Shown in pieces: positions 23,786-35,870 of a DNA stretch of 64,000 nucleotides. Below the pieces are notes generated by a model. That model was not told the DNA's origin, made no database searches, and saw nothing but the letters and a program-made list of their open reading frames with translations. The translations under genes and the position numbers were made by a program. Source of the DNA: Euonymus europaeus. Its lineage: Eukaryota > Streptophyta > Magnoliopsida > Celastrales > Celastraceae. The stretch is from NCBI GenBank assembly GCA_963580455.1, contig OY756958.1, positions 16,132,501 through 16,196,500 on the forward strand. Direction: 5' to 3'. Within the stretch, counting starts at the first letter, position 1. The number at the start of each line of letters is the position of its first letter.

Positions 23786-24439
23786 GTAGATGATGAGTGG
23801 TCAACTTTCATTTACAAAAAGGAGAAGTATAAACAACAAAAGTTGTGGGACTTAGCAACACTTTTCTTGGATCTCAAAGATTTCATCCAAAGTGAATGTT
23901 GTTAAAAAAACAAACCATCTAACTGGTATTATACGGAAGAACTATTGGCCCAAGATGAAGGTTGGTTGGAAGTAAGAAGTGAAAGAGGACATGCATCCCA
24001 TCCGAATCAAATTTAGGCTCTTCCAAGTTCTATGCCAACTGTTCCAAATGAAAAATTCGAACTTAAGAGAGAACATAAGGACTCTCGACCTAAGCGTCAA
24101 CTTGGAAAAAAGATATATGTTGATGCTAAGACAAAAAAATACTCTCATTCAACTCTCAAAAAAAATGTAACTCTTAAAGATTACTTTCCAGAAGAATATA
24201 TGACATCATATGTGATAAGTGTAGTAAACTTTAAAGAGTCACAAGAAGCAAATGATGGTTTTAAGAGAGAAACCTCTGGTGTTGAGGAAAAAGGTGTTGT
24301 TACTTCACTCTGAGAAATTCTAGGCAGCATGAACATCTCGGAAGCTCTCGACCTCCCTACGGATACTCGTTTGCCTTTATTTCAAACGTTGCTCAATCTG
24401 AAAGAATATAGAGGGAAAGTATTTTCGCGTATAGGTAAA

Positions 24440-27400
24440 GTTAATTCTACTAATTGCATAACAACGATTACTTTCACAGACGATGACTTACAACTTGGGA
24501 CGAGACTTCAAAATAGGTCATTTTACGTTAGTAGACTAATACGAGAGCATAAAGTGTCTTGAATTCTCATTGACTACGGATCTACTATAAACATTATCCC
24601 AATCCATACATTGAGAAAGCTAGGAATCTCAATGAATGGGTTTTCCAAAAGAAAACTTACAATCTAGTGTTTCAATCTAAAAAGGCAACGTGCCATTAGC
24701 AGGATTCTATTAAAGATAGAGATGGGCGAATTGGTTTCATCACTTCTATTTCACGTAATTGACTTAAAAACATCCAATGAATTACTTCTATGATGTGTTT
24801 GGTTGTACAAGACTGGGGTAATCGCCTCAACATGGCACCAATGCTTCAAGTAGACCCGAGATGGTGGAGAGAATGGCATTGTAGTTGAGTCAAAATTGTT
24901 CGCAAGTGAGAAGTCTCACTTTGCTGATGCTAAATTTTATCAAAAGGAAAATATTCCTCAAGAAGCTCTTCCAGTGCTGATTTTGGAATCCAAAAATGAA
25001 GAAAAAGATGACTCAACTAAGAACATCTTGTCTCAAACCTTTGTAATGGAATCACAAAAAATTGAGATGTCTAAGTGTGATGCCGACATTCTCAAGGGAG
25101 ATCTGATTCTTCCAACTCCTTCTATTGAGAAACTTATTCCTACACAAGAAGATATTAAGGAAACTAAGTTTCTTAGAGGTTCAAGAGACCATTCAAATGC
25201 ATGACTTTATCCGCTTGTGAAGATACTTTTTGAGAAAGCTAGATATGGAAAAGGGGAACCTCGCAAATTTGGTGACCTTGATGTTCTAGTTCGAAACAAA
25301 GGTAAGGAAAATATGGTTGTTTGTATCAACCATGTCACTATTGAAGAAATCGGTGAAAAAGAAAGTAGTTCTGAGTCATCTTATGATAATGAAACTACAT
25401 TAGAACCTCCTACATTTGAAGAAGGGGGCAAGCTAAGGTTGATGATCTCAAACAAATCAATCTTGGAACTGAAGCAAATTCAAGAACAACCTTTGTTAGC
25501 ACACTTTTAAGTCTAGAAGAATAAACAAAATACGTCCAGCTTTTGCAAGAATATATAGACATGTTTGCATAGACTTACAAAGAAATGCCTGGGCTAGATC
25601 TAAGGATTGGTGTCCATAATTTTTCTATCAAACATGGAGTGCATCCTATCAAACAAACTCAAAGGTGATTCTGAGAAGAATTGATTCTGAAGATTGATAA
25701 TGAAGTCAATAAGCTAATTGAAGTTGAATTTATTTGAGAGGTCCAGTACCTTACATGGATCACCAACATTGTTTCAGTCATGAAGAAGAATGGACAACTC
25801 TGGGTCTGTGTTGATTTCAGAGACCTAAATAAAGCATGTCCAAAGGATGGTTTTCCATTGTTTATTACAAAGCTAATGGTGGCTGAACTACTGGACATGA
25901 AGTGTTATCCTTCATGGATGGCTCTTTTGGATACAATCAAATTTTGATGAACCTAAAGGATGAGGAATTCACTATATTTCATACTCCAAAAGGGATATAT
26001 TGTTACAAAGCTATACCCTTTGGATTGAAGATTGCAAGAGACTAATATCAACGCACCATGCAAAAAATCTTTGATGACATGTCGCATAAAATAGTAGAAA
26101 GCTATATGGGCGACTTAGTCGTAAAGACCAAAGACCATAAAAATCTCTTAGAGGATTTACGGGTTATCTTTGAAAGACTTCGTCGATTTCAATTAAAGAT
26201 GAACCCTCTTGACTATGCCTTTGGCGTCACAGCTAGAAATTTCTTGGGTTCATTGTAAGGCATCGAGGTATTGAGATTGATCACACAAAGATCAACGTCA
26301 TTCTAAAAATGCTAGATCCAACTAACTTCATGAGCTGAAAAGTCTGGAAGGAAAACTTGCGTACATTAGAAGGTTTATTTCAAACCTTGTTGGACGATGC
26401 CATCCTTTCAATAAGTTAATGAAAAAGGAAACCCCATTTAAATGGGATGATACTTGCCAAAATGCATTTAATAGTATCAAGGAGTATCTCCTATATTTGC
26501 CTGTACTAGGGGCGACAATTTCCAAAAAGCCGTTAATCCTATATTTTGCTACGCAAGAGTTATCCTTAGGAGCACTTCTTGGATAAGGGAATGATGGAGG
26601 GAACAAAAGTGCATCATACTATGTGAGTCATACGGTGGTACGCGAGAAGTTAAATTATACGCCAATTGGAAAGGTGTGCCTAGCATTAGTTTTTATAACA
26701 AAGAAACAATGACATTATATGCTTGTACATGAGATTTACTTAATCTCAATGGCGGATCCACTTAAATTCCTTATGTCAAGGCTAGTTTTTTTCTAGAAGA
26801 CTAGCAAAGTGGAAACTTTTTTTATCGGAGTTTGATATTATCTTAGTGCCTCAAAAGGCTGTAAAAGGACAAGTCTTAGTAGACTTTCTAGCGAACCATC
26901 CAATTCTAGTGGAGTAGGAACTTCTAGAAGAGTTTCCAGATGAAGAAGTCTTCTTCACTGATGTAGTACCATCATGGAGATTGGTGCTGCTTGGAAATAT
27001 GGTGCGGGAGCTGGAGTAGTTTTATTACTTTTCAAAAAGAAGTCATGTCTTTCTCCTTAACATTGATGGAAATATGTTCCAATATTGTGGCAAAATACCA
27101 AGCCTTGATAATTGGCTTGGAAATGGCTTTGGAAATGCAACTCGGAAAACTTGAAGTTTTCAGAGATTCTATGTTGGTAGTCAACTAACTCTTATCGAAA
27201 TATGAAGTCTGGAAGTTTGATTTGATTCCTTACCAAAAGCATGCAACTAAGCTTTTGGAACAATTCGACTTGGTTAGTATTATCCATGTCCCAAGGAATG
27301 AAAAACAATAAGCAGATGCATTGGCCAATTTAGCTATTGTATTATCTAATTTCGATATAAGACATCACAGTTAGGTCCATTTCTCAAAAATGGATCATTC

Positions 27401-28730
27401 CATCATGGACACTTGGAGATGGAAATGAATCAAAAGCTAATAATAATACCTTAGTAGTTCAAACTGAAAATGAAGATTGGAGGCAACTAATCATTGACTT
27501 TCTTTAGTATGAAAAGTTACCAAGTGATCATCATCATAAGAATGAAGTGAGATGATGTGCCCCCAAATTCATTTATTACAAAGATATGCTTTATTAGCGT
27601 TCTTTTGTTGTTCTTTTTCTTTGATGCCTATGTAAAGAAGAAGCAAATCAAGTGTTGTAACAAGCCCATTGTGGGATATGTGGAGCTTATCAATCCAGAC
27701 CAGACCAAAATTCCACTTTCAAATAAAAAGGATGGGGTATTATTGGCAAAACATGGGTAAATATTTTGTGGACCATGCTAAAAGATGTGAAGCTTGTCAA
27801 GTTCATGCGAACTTTATACACCAACCGCTGGAGCCGTTACATCCGACTGTTGCCTTATGGCCTTTTGATGCCTAGGGTTTGGATGTTGTAGGTCCCATAA
27901 ATCCAAAATCTTCCCCTAGCCACTTGTATAACTTGGCAACTATGAATTATTTCTCAAGATAAGCGAAAGCACTTCCATTGAAAGAAGTTAAAAAAGAGAC
28001 CATGGTAGATTTTATCCATGGTCAAATCATCTATAGGTATGGATTTCTCTGATGTATCATTATTGATAATGGGAAGCAATTCTATAATAGCCTAATGGAC
28101 AAACTTTGTTGAAAGTTTCATTTTGTCCACCATAATTCCTCTATGTACAACACAACAATAAATGAACTTGTAGAAGCCTTTAACTAGACTCTCTTCACTT
28201 TGTTAAAGAAAGTTGTCTCTAAGTCAAAGAGGGATTGACAAGAAAGGGTTGAAGAAGCTTTGTGGGCCTACCGAATAACTCATTGAACACCAACACAAGC
28301 CACACCATATTCTTTGGTTTATTGCATTGAATCAGTGGTACCATTAGAATATCAAATTCCTTCTCTCAGGATTGCTTTCCAAGAAGGCCTTACAATAGAG
28401 CAAAATGCTCAATTGAGGTTGGAAGAACTTGAGTTCTTAGATGAAAGAAGGTTGGAAGCTCAAAAGCGACTAGAATGTTATCAAGCTCTTATGTCCAAAA
28501 CTTTTAATAAAAAAATAAGTCCTCGATCATTCCATGTAGGAGACTTGGTCTTAGCTATAAAGACACCGATCGTGATCACTCGTCGGACTGGGGGCAAGTT
28601 CCTACCCAAATGGGATGGACCTTATATAGTCATGGAAGTTTATACAAATAGTGCTTACAAGATTGTCGACAATGACAATCTATGGATCGGACCCATCAAC
28701 GCAAAATTCCTAAAGCGTTTTTACTCTTAA
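24440..28730 (+). pseudogene. pol remnant of the Tat element: protease, RT, two RNase H domains, integrase
   Basis: Order of parts: a retropepsin-like segment near 24560-24650 (LIDYGSTINIIP); RT at about 25510-26260 with VDFRDLNKACPKDGFPL; RNase H at about 26330-26900; a second, plant-type RNase H at about 26960-27350 (AKYQALIIGLEMALEMQ, ADALANLA); and integrase at about 27550-28730 with a zinc-finger part (KRCEACQVHANF) and a C-terminus (FHVGDLVLAIKTP, KWDGPYIVMEVY). The RT catalytic box reads YMGD where the family has YVDD (26103-26114). Many stops and shifts break it. Downstream at 28868, GATCCCTCAAAAGGGGTACG is a known kind of Tat 3' signature. Confidence 0.87.
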
Positions 28731-29097
28731 AATTCAATTGTAATACTCCTTGCCCATATGAGTATAAACTATGAATGACATTACAAAAAACTGGCTTAGA
28801 TTGAAAACCTGGAAGGGCAATCTAGGAAAAGAAGTAAAAATAAATTTTTGCATGGAACTACGTTTGACTTGATCCCTCAAAAGGGGTACGTAGGTAGCTT
28901 GAGAATTCTCGAGTTCAGTCAAATTCAAAAAAATAAAAATAAATCTCCTTTGTTTAAGAAAATATGTATTCATATTGAAATGAACTCTAAAGGTTTCTTC
29001 ATTGATATGAATGTTGGTTACATGAGCGAAAATAACTAGTTAAAAAAAATGCAAAAATAAATGAACAAACAAGGCTAATGCTTATTGATCCAATTTG
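28731..29097 (+). other. Post-integrase spacer of the Tat element
   Basis: No coding sequence is recognised. It contains the CAAAAGGGGTACGTAGGTAG stretch commonly found after pol in Tat elements and ends at the target site of the solo LTR. Confidence 0.6.
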
Positions 29098-29102
29098 TTA
29101 TC

Positions 29103-30890
29103 TGATAACTCTATTATTTATAGAGTTATTCGTGCTACTTTTGTTCTACATGAGTTAATTCGAGAGTGTTTTTAGTCATTTTAAGCACAAATGGAGGTTT
29201 AGTAGGTCATATTTCGTTTTAGTGAGTATTTTAATTATTTCGTGCTTTGAGTAGTTAGTTTGAGTCATTTATGACTTGTGCGTAAGGTCGTTTCGGTTGA
29301 ATAAGCCATCATGAGAATTTTAGAAGAAAGAATGCCTTCTTCTTTACAAAAAATGAGTTTTTGGGTTTTAAACAACCACTTTGCATTTTAATGTGTGGTT
29401 TGAGGTTTCAATGCTTAAACATGATTAAATATGTCACTTATGAGTTGTTTGAATGATTTTCATAGGTTTTGGATGAACCGGAACAAATTCGGGAATTAAA
29501 AGCGGAAATAGGAAGTGCTGTCAAAAGTGTGCTGATATGCTGATATGAAGTTTGACGTGCTGACGCTTAAATAGCCGCTGCAGTTGTATAAAACTCCGAT
29601 TCCATTGATTCTTTCGGTGTTGAAAACTAGACATCTCAAGCTTCACGTGGATATCAAGTATGTTAATTTTGAACGTCAGATAAAGAAGTTGTGAGTGTAC
29701 AAAGTCAGCTACAGAAGAGGGTCACGTCCAGTTTGAGTGTCCTTCACATTTATCCTTCTAACTTTTACTCCACTGCCCAGAAAAATGTGATTTAAGATTA
29801 ATTGGAAAGCTAATAGGGATTTCTACAACTATTATGTTTTAAACTTTCTCAAATTCTGGCTTTAGAACACTGTAAAATGGTCATCTTTGCAGACCATAAA
29901 AGCTGGACAGATTATGCAGCAGCAGCAGGAGGGTATTTTTGGAATTTCAACTTCATCAAAGAGGGTATTTTAGACAAATTAAAAATATGTATGATGGAGG
30001 TCTCTTAGGAGAGAATATTAGGTTAAAAACGTGCATAGGAGGAGGCACAAAAAGAAGAGGCAGCAGCAGCGGCAGAAAACACAGAATAGGGAGAAAAATC
30101 GTTGGAACAAAGAAGAAGGCAATTGAGAGATTCGATTTGCTCTTACATTCATAGATGGGTTGTAATTATTTTCTTTGCTTTGGTTCTATGTTTGACATCA
30201 TGAACTAATTCTTCTTACTAGAGCTTTGATGTAGCCTAGTGGTTCTTGATTGAATTCAAAGTTTCAATAAATTCTTGACTTTTATTCATTGTTAAGTGTT
30301 CAAGATTGTGCTTAATGCTTTTAAACATCTGGCCAATGTTTGATTGATTTATTTATCATTTTTTTGTCTGAAAGGAAGAACATGATATTGATTGTGTCAT
30401 GAATGCCTTAAATTGAGTGGATGCCAGACATGGATTCATAATTTATGCAGTATTGTTATGGTTTTCCATTGATTTTAATGCGTCTCTGATTTCTTTAATC
30501 ATGCTTGAAAGAAATGATTGTTGATTAAGAGTAGTTTTGATATAGTCTGAAAAGGTGTGTCAAATAAATTAGGGAGAATCGACTGATAACAAGAATAATT
30601 GTCCAAGGTTTATTAAACTGAGATTCAATTGAGATAGCTATGGTGAAATCATGTTGCTCTAGTGCTACTTAATCTTGATTCTTGTTTCACTTGCTTGTTG
30701 CTATTAGATAATTTTTATTAATTCATTCTTCAATTATTCAAACTCAATTTTGTATCCAGGTACTGTTTGCAATTGGATTAGTAGTCTATAGTTGATTGAA
30801 TTAAATAGTCCTTGAGGGTTCGATATTTGGTCTTTGATCACTATATTACTTGTTTGCGATTTCGTGCGCTTGCGAATAATTTTCACAACA
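29103..30890 (+). mobile_element. Solo LTR (Athila-like gypsy) with perfect 5-bp TSD
   Basis: It begins TGATAACTC and ends TTTCACAACA, 1,788 bp, flanked on both sides by TTATC (29098-29102 and 30891-30895). There is no interior, primer site or second LTR, so the element has recombined to a single LTR. The first bases form a perfect 9-bp dyad (ATAACTCTA / TAGAGTTAT, 29105-29129). The right end (TTTCGTGCGCTTGCGA) resembles the end of the minus-strand Athila-like LTR near 42510-42550. It interrupts the spacer of the Tat element. Confidence 0.9.
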
Positions 30891-30899
30891 TTATCCCGC

Positions 30900-33884
30900 A
30901 GAATCCTTCTTCTAAAGTTACCTTCCGTCTAGCAATCAATTCAGCTATGGTGGCATCCTTAACTTGGAGCTTCTTTAGGTTTGCATATGATTCCTTCAAT
31001 TGGTTAAGACCATCGGGTTCTTTTTTCAACTAGTCATCAATGGAGTCAAGCTTGGAAGACAAAATAGTAGCTCATTATTCTAAATGAGAAATCTCAAGTC
31101 TTACTTCTTTTTCTTCTGCCACTATCTTGCAGCGCTCCTCAGTCAAGCCTTGAACAATGAGCATAGGAGCAAAAATAAGATCTTTTACATAACTTCACCT
31201 TTGTTGCTTTTCTTCTGATGATCGTAGATGCATGGCATTGTCTTCTTCACATAAGAAATCATCAACATCACAAGTACTTAGGAATCTTTGCCATCAAAGG
31301 AGAAATATCAATACTAAAATATCAATGACAAAAGTCTTTATAACATTCTGACTTCCAAGCCCACCACCCTTTCGAATCTGATATGCAATGCCATGCCAAA
31401 TTCCTTTTCAAGATATGATGTGATTGCTTCGAGCGTCTTTTGTGTTCATTTGCAAAATTTGAGGATCAGCTATTGCAGATAATACAACGGTATGCTATTG
31501 AGATTTAGGGCCATAAACTTTCTTATCTAATTTCCTTGAAGTAGCCCCTACATCTGTCAAGTTTAGACTTCCATTTTCTAAAGAATGTGGGGATGGAATA
31601 ACACTGCCTCCAATAATATTAGGAAGATCACCTAATGTGCAATTAATTGGGATACCTTCATCAGCATATCTCTCAATGACACTAATAATCTCAGCTATAG
31701 AGAATACATTTATTCCAAGAGTGTAGAAAAAGACTCTTTTCTGCCATATGGATATCATTGGTACTAGTTTTGAGATAAATTTGTTTTTCAAAGTGTAGAC
31801 GAGTAGATCTCCTAATCAGTTGTACCTCATCTGAGTCAAAAATAGACTTAATTTAAGAGCTCCTTTGAGTGCGAATGTCTACCTTTGTCACTATTTTGTC
31901 AGCTGAAGTTTTTATTCTTTAAAGCACGTTCTTCTGGAATGTCCAAATCCACATTAGGAGACTTTTACTTCAAAGAGAATGGAATAGAGTCATTTTCTCG
32001 AACACTTCTTTTCCTCCAAGAAAGTGTAGATGCGATATTCTCAACAAGTTTAAAATCAGCACGTTCACTACTCTCCAAAACATTAGTAGAAATGTTTAGC
32101 AATATGGGAGCCACCGTGGTGTCCCACCAATTCTCATATTTTTTTATCAATCCGATTGCACATGTTAGTACAAGGCCTCAGAATATGAAATTCCACTGTA
32201 CTCCCTACTATTGTCAGAGTTAACCAACAACTATAAATGATACTTGGATTCAACTCAAAAGAATGTGGGTTTGGAAACCCAGGATTGGTTTGCTTGAATA
32301 CATGTCGTCTAGAAAATCGATGTGGACTATACACTTCCAAGGTGTATGATGACCGCTGACGACATGGTAGATAGCTAGGTCGAATAGTCATCATAAATTC
32401 TTGCATATCTTCTGACCGACCTTCAATATTTGTGTGGGTATGAACTTGTTTAGGAGGATGACTTGCAATCCGCTTAATGATTTTTAGTACATGTCTCCAC
32501 GAAGAAGTTTCATGTAGTCTATCATGTTAGGCTTCCAAAACTGATAGACATTTAAAATATCTCCTAAGTGTGGGATGCCTAAAGGATGTGTCAATGAGGT
32601 CAAATATGGCACGAGGAAAATGCAATGCTACCCAACCATAAAGAAATTGCCCTGGGAATGATTGAACAATTCTTCCAAGGTCCTGGGTAAGACCTTATAA
32701 ATACTCGCTAGGATAGGCAAACAAAAATTGTATCTTATGCTCGTAGCCATCCAGAAAGCAACTTTGAAAGTTGCAAGTCTCAAGTTGTTATCGGCCAATG
32801 AAATAACAAATCGACAAAGCCAGATTGAGAGATATGCATCTATGTCTAGTTCATCAACTTTATCAGTGGATAATTGAAGGTCCAATTCCTTTAAAAAATC
32901 CAAATCTCTCCTGTCTTCAGAAGAAAAACTCTAGTTTGGGATAACTATGGGCTCTATACACTTATTGTTGTTCCATTCTTTAGAAATTCAAACTTTCCTA
33001 AGTCTGTTAATTTCTTGTACTTTGAATCTGCTCGTGGATTGGGTTTTCGAGAAATTCCACTAAGCTAGAAGTTGATCTAGTGAGCATGTTTGATTTAGTC
33101 AACTTTCTTCCTTCCAGCTATATGTTGAAAAGCTTTAAACAAATGAGGAAAAGATTCTGGAAGGAACTTTCCATCATTGAGTTCTCTAAAACTCAGAATA
33201 ACTTCTTCATAGTAGTCGTTGAGTATGGAAAATCTAGAAATATCTCGTATTTCCCAAAGAGAAATTCCAATTTCATCATGCTTTGTCACAAAGGTATTGG
33301 TTTCAGGACACCATACCTCATATAGAGCTCGATATGCTAAAGAGGGACAATGATATTCCATCGTTGCTGCTTGAACTACTAGCGACAAGTCCTCCAAGCC
33401 ACTACTTTTGATGAGTCTAGCAACTCATCTGGACAAGTCCCAAAAGCGATTGAGATATAATGTTTTTCCTTTAGAGTTTAAAGATGCCCCCATCTAATAT
33501 GTCTGCTTCTAATACTCTTGGAAATCAAAGGTTGTGGGATGAAGTCATCCACATTATGATGCGAAGAAATACACAACTAAGGTGGGCTAGAGCGTTGGGT
33601 ATCCTTGGATGCCAATTCTTTGGATATGCTAATCAAAGGCATACCAAACCTTGAAATCAATTGACACCAGGGATAGCAAAACAATCAATCATTGTACTAT
33701 TAATGTGAAACTTAAGATAACCTTGCATACCCGTAGAAGAGTGAAGTCCAATAAAAGTAATTGGAAAACGAATTGTTTTCCCTTTAAGTTTAGGATTACT
33801 ACTTTTTGTAATCCAATGTGGATTAGAGTTTGTGATACTCTCAGAATCCATCTTCAAAATTGAATGCAGTTTGGAAGGAGCCAT
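30900..33884 (-). pseudogene. Antisense plant-mobile-domain (PMD) protein carried by the Tat element, broken
   Basis: Successive minus-strand segments read like one PMD protein: an N-terminus at 33884-33657 (MAPSKLHSILKMDSES); the PMD core at 33397-33095 (YEVWCPETNTFVTKHDEIG, ISLWEIRDISRF, YYEEVI); 32903-32628 (LSIWLCRFVIS, FWMATSIRYNFCLP); 32406-32134 (SIRPSYLPCR-like, YSPHRFSRRHVFKQTNPGF); 32150-31965 (KYENWWDT); and a charged, possibly coiled-coil C-terminal region at 31190-30900. PMD genes also exist as host genes, and extra antisense frames between pol and 3' LTR are documented in Tat elements. Its role for the element is unknown. Multiple stops and shifts show this copy is dead. The C-terminal end is uncertain because the solo LTR abuts it. 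Confidence 0.78.
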
Positions 33885-34495
33885 GTCTAAAAGAAAAAAA
33901 ATTCAATTTAAGAAAAACTCAAAAAAAATTCGTATAAGTGCACCCCGTTGGACCAATACCAAATTCTTAGGTATCATATGATTGAGAAAACAATACCTTG
34001 ATTTTTATCCTTGATATCCGTGCAAACAAAAAGACAATAACATAAAGAAGATGTGTGATCTCTAGTCAAAGAAAGTGAATACTTTGGTAGGCTTGAATAA
34101 AGAAATTGGGTGTCAAAGTCTAAGTAAAAATAAATTGAGTTCTAGAGACATCGAATAAAGAAACCATGAAACTTTTTAACTAGTGAAGGGATGGCTTCAA
34201 GAGAATTAGGGGCTGTGTGCATGGACAAAGAATTCAAAGGCTTAAGAATGTTATATCTAAGTCAAGCATTGGGCATTTATAGGTCTTCAAATTCTGCTCC
34301 TAAGGAAGTGACATACTAGTTGAACCAACTTGAAATACATGGGTTTATTTATATAACTCTAATTCATTCTAGTCTCCTAGATCAAGTAAGATCAGGAACA
34401 AGTTATCTAATTCAAGTCAAATTATTTTTAGATAAAACAAATTTTATTAAATAATTCAAGACTTAAATTATCTTATCTTTGATAAATTAGGTCTT

Positions 34496-34506
34496 GAGGG
34501 GGCATT
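34496..34506 (+). promoter_or_regulatory. Polypurine tract of the Tat element
   Basis: GAGGGGGCATT lies immediately before the 3' LTR start TGTAGACATT at 34507. Confidence 0.75.
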
Positions 34507-35012
34507 TGTAGACATTAAAAATAATAATAATTTACGAACTTTGGGAAAACTATCCTCAACTCTCTTCAAATGCAAGTCTCCAAATCCAAATTTTTTTGAA
34601 TTCCTACAAGTTTTAGTGCTCCAAATCAAATTTCTACAAGTTCAAGTGCAAGTCTCCAAATCTGGAATTCTTTGAATTCGTTCAAGTTTAAGTGTTTCAA
34701 GTCCAAGTTCTTCCCAAGTTCAAATGCTCCAAGTCCAAGTTCCTCCAAGTTCAAGTGCTCCAAGTCCAAGTCAAGTCTTGGAAGTGCAAATTCCAAGTTA
34801 TTCAAATCTCAAGTTCAAGTCCAACAAATCAAATCCAATCAGTGTTTATTACAAATTGATAGAATTTGTTTGAAGCATTTAATTGAGCTTAGAGGATTCA
34901 GTGTTCAAGTTGAATACGTCAAGAGGAGAAATCAAGTCCACTTTTATTCAAATTTATAATTTGTACCAAGTTTTAAGTGTATTTAATTTACACAAGAAAT
35001 GTTTTGCTTATT
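34507..35012 (+). repeat. 3' LTR of the Tat element
   Basis: It starts TGTAGACATTAAAAATAAT like the 5' copy, lacks ~230 bp of it, and ends near TTGCTTATT. The clear divergence between the two LTRs marks an old insertion. Confidence 0.78.
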
Positions 35013-35041
35013 GCGCGTTAGCTGGCCCGGACACCCATGCA
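35013..35041 (+). mobile_element. Probable SINE, right part
   Basis: GCGCGTTAGCTGGCCCGG followed by ACACCC resumes the SINE-like sequence that stops at 22268. The pieces rejoin at GAGGTGC(A/G)C(A/G), the duplicated target of the Tat element. Confidence 0.55.
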
Positions 35042-35455
35042 ATTTAAAGAAAAACAATATAGGTAAACACTCCTTAGTATTTCAAATAGGTTAATATGAT
35101 CATGAGTGTGCATCTTGTATAAATGATCTTACTTTGGTGTTCTGTTTATAAATGACTGCTTCATGTATAAATATAACTCTACAAATGTACATTAATGGGT
35201 TAATACTAATAGTATTTGAGGTCATCAAAGGATGGCTCATATTTTATTTTAATCACCCAAAGTTCAAACATTTCAAGTCGATCACTCAAGTTTTGAATTC
35301 GTGCTAGTCTGAACACTCATTCAGGTTTTTCCAAATTCGGACACTAAAAATGTAGATGTGTCACTTTGAGCTACCAAGTTGTATTTTCACATGTAAAATA
35401 AGTAAATATTTTAAAAAAAATAAAAATGTGGACAAATCAGTGTATGACACTTGTT

Positions 35456-35489
35456 CCCCTCCCCCCACCCAACCCCCACCCGCACCCCC
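35456..35489 (-). other. Potential G-quadruplex tract (C-rich on +, G-rich on -)
   Basis: On the minus strand there are five or more G runs of at least three bases separated by 1-2 bases (plus strand: CCCC T CCCCCC A CCC AA CCCCC A CCC). This meets the usual G-quadruplex pattern and stands out in otherwise A/T-rich DNA. Confidence 0.75.
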
Positions 35490-35546
35490 AAAATTGAAAT
35501 TTCAATTAAAATCTAGCTCAAACCCTAACCCTTCTTCTCCTTCCTG

Positions 35547-35870
35547 ATGGCTAAATTGAAAACTTGCCCTTATTGGCAGACCTCTGTTTGTGTGTGGATT
35601 GTGGCGATTGAAGAGTTTTTTTGGGAGATTTTACGGTTACAAACAAATTGCCTTATTATTTATTTTTTTGCTTCAATTAACTCTCTCAATGTTTTAAATT
35701 TTGCTACTAATTCCATTGTTGGTGGCATTCCTACATGATTTACCTCACTGCAAGAACTAACACGTTTGAATTTATAATTGAATCACCGAAATTATGGTAT
35801 ATCTCCAAGACTTGAGTTCTCATAGAAGCTTCTTGTGTTGGACTTGAGTTCCATTGTTGCTTCATTATTG
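35547..35870 (+). pseudogene. Possible LRR-protein fragment inside the Pack-MULE-like element
   Basis: The frame from the ATG at 35547 reads SLNVLNFATNSIVGGIP, and after a stop continues FTSLQELTRLNL and KLLVLDLSS. The spacing and L-x-x-L pattern resemble leucine-rich repeats of plant receptor-like proteins. The first ~35 residues (TCPYWQTSVCVWIVAIEEF) are not recognised. Stops interrupt it, so it would be a captured, decayed fragment. Confidence 0.4.

Larger units (their letters stand above)
22269..35012 (+). mobile_element. Ty3/gypsy LTR retrotransposon, Tat lineage, decayed, with an antisense PMD frame
   Basis: It has related LTRs (22269-22994 and 34507-35012), a primer-binding site (23001-23018), gag, protease, RT, RNase H, a second RNase H and integrase in the gypsy order (23090-28730), then 5.7 kb of spacer with a minus-strand plant-mobile-domain frame, and a polypurine tract (34496-34506). 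The second RNase H and the extra frame between integrase and the 3' LTR are features of the Tat lineage. Flanks GCACA (22264-22268) and GCGCG (35013-35017) fit a 5-bp TSD in which two CpG sites have mutated. Every coding part has stops and frameshifts. A solo LTR lies inside at 29103-30890. Confidence 0.88.

Noticed and set aside
28734..28973. Minus-strand open frame possibly extending the antisense PMD gene
   Set aside because: It is separated from the PMD region by the solo LTR and overlaps the plus-strand Tat 3' signature; no PMD-like motif is present.
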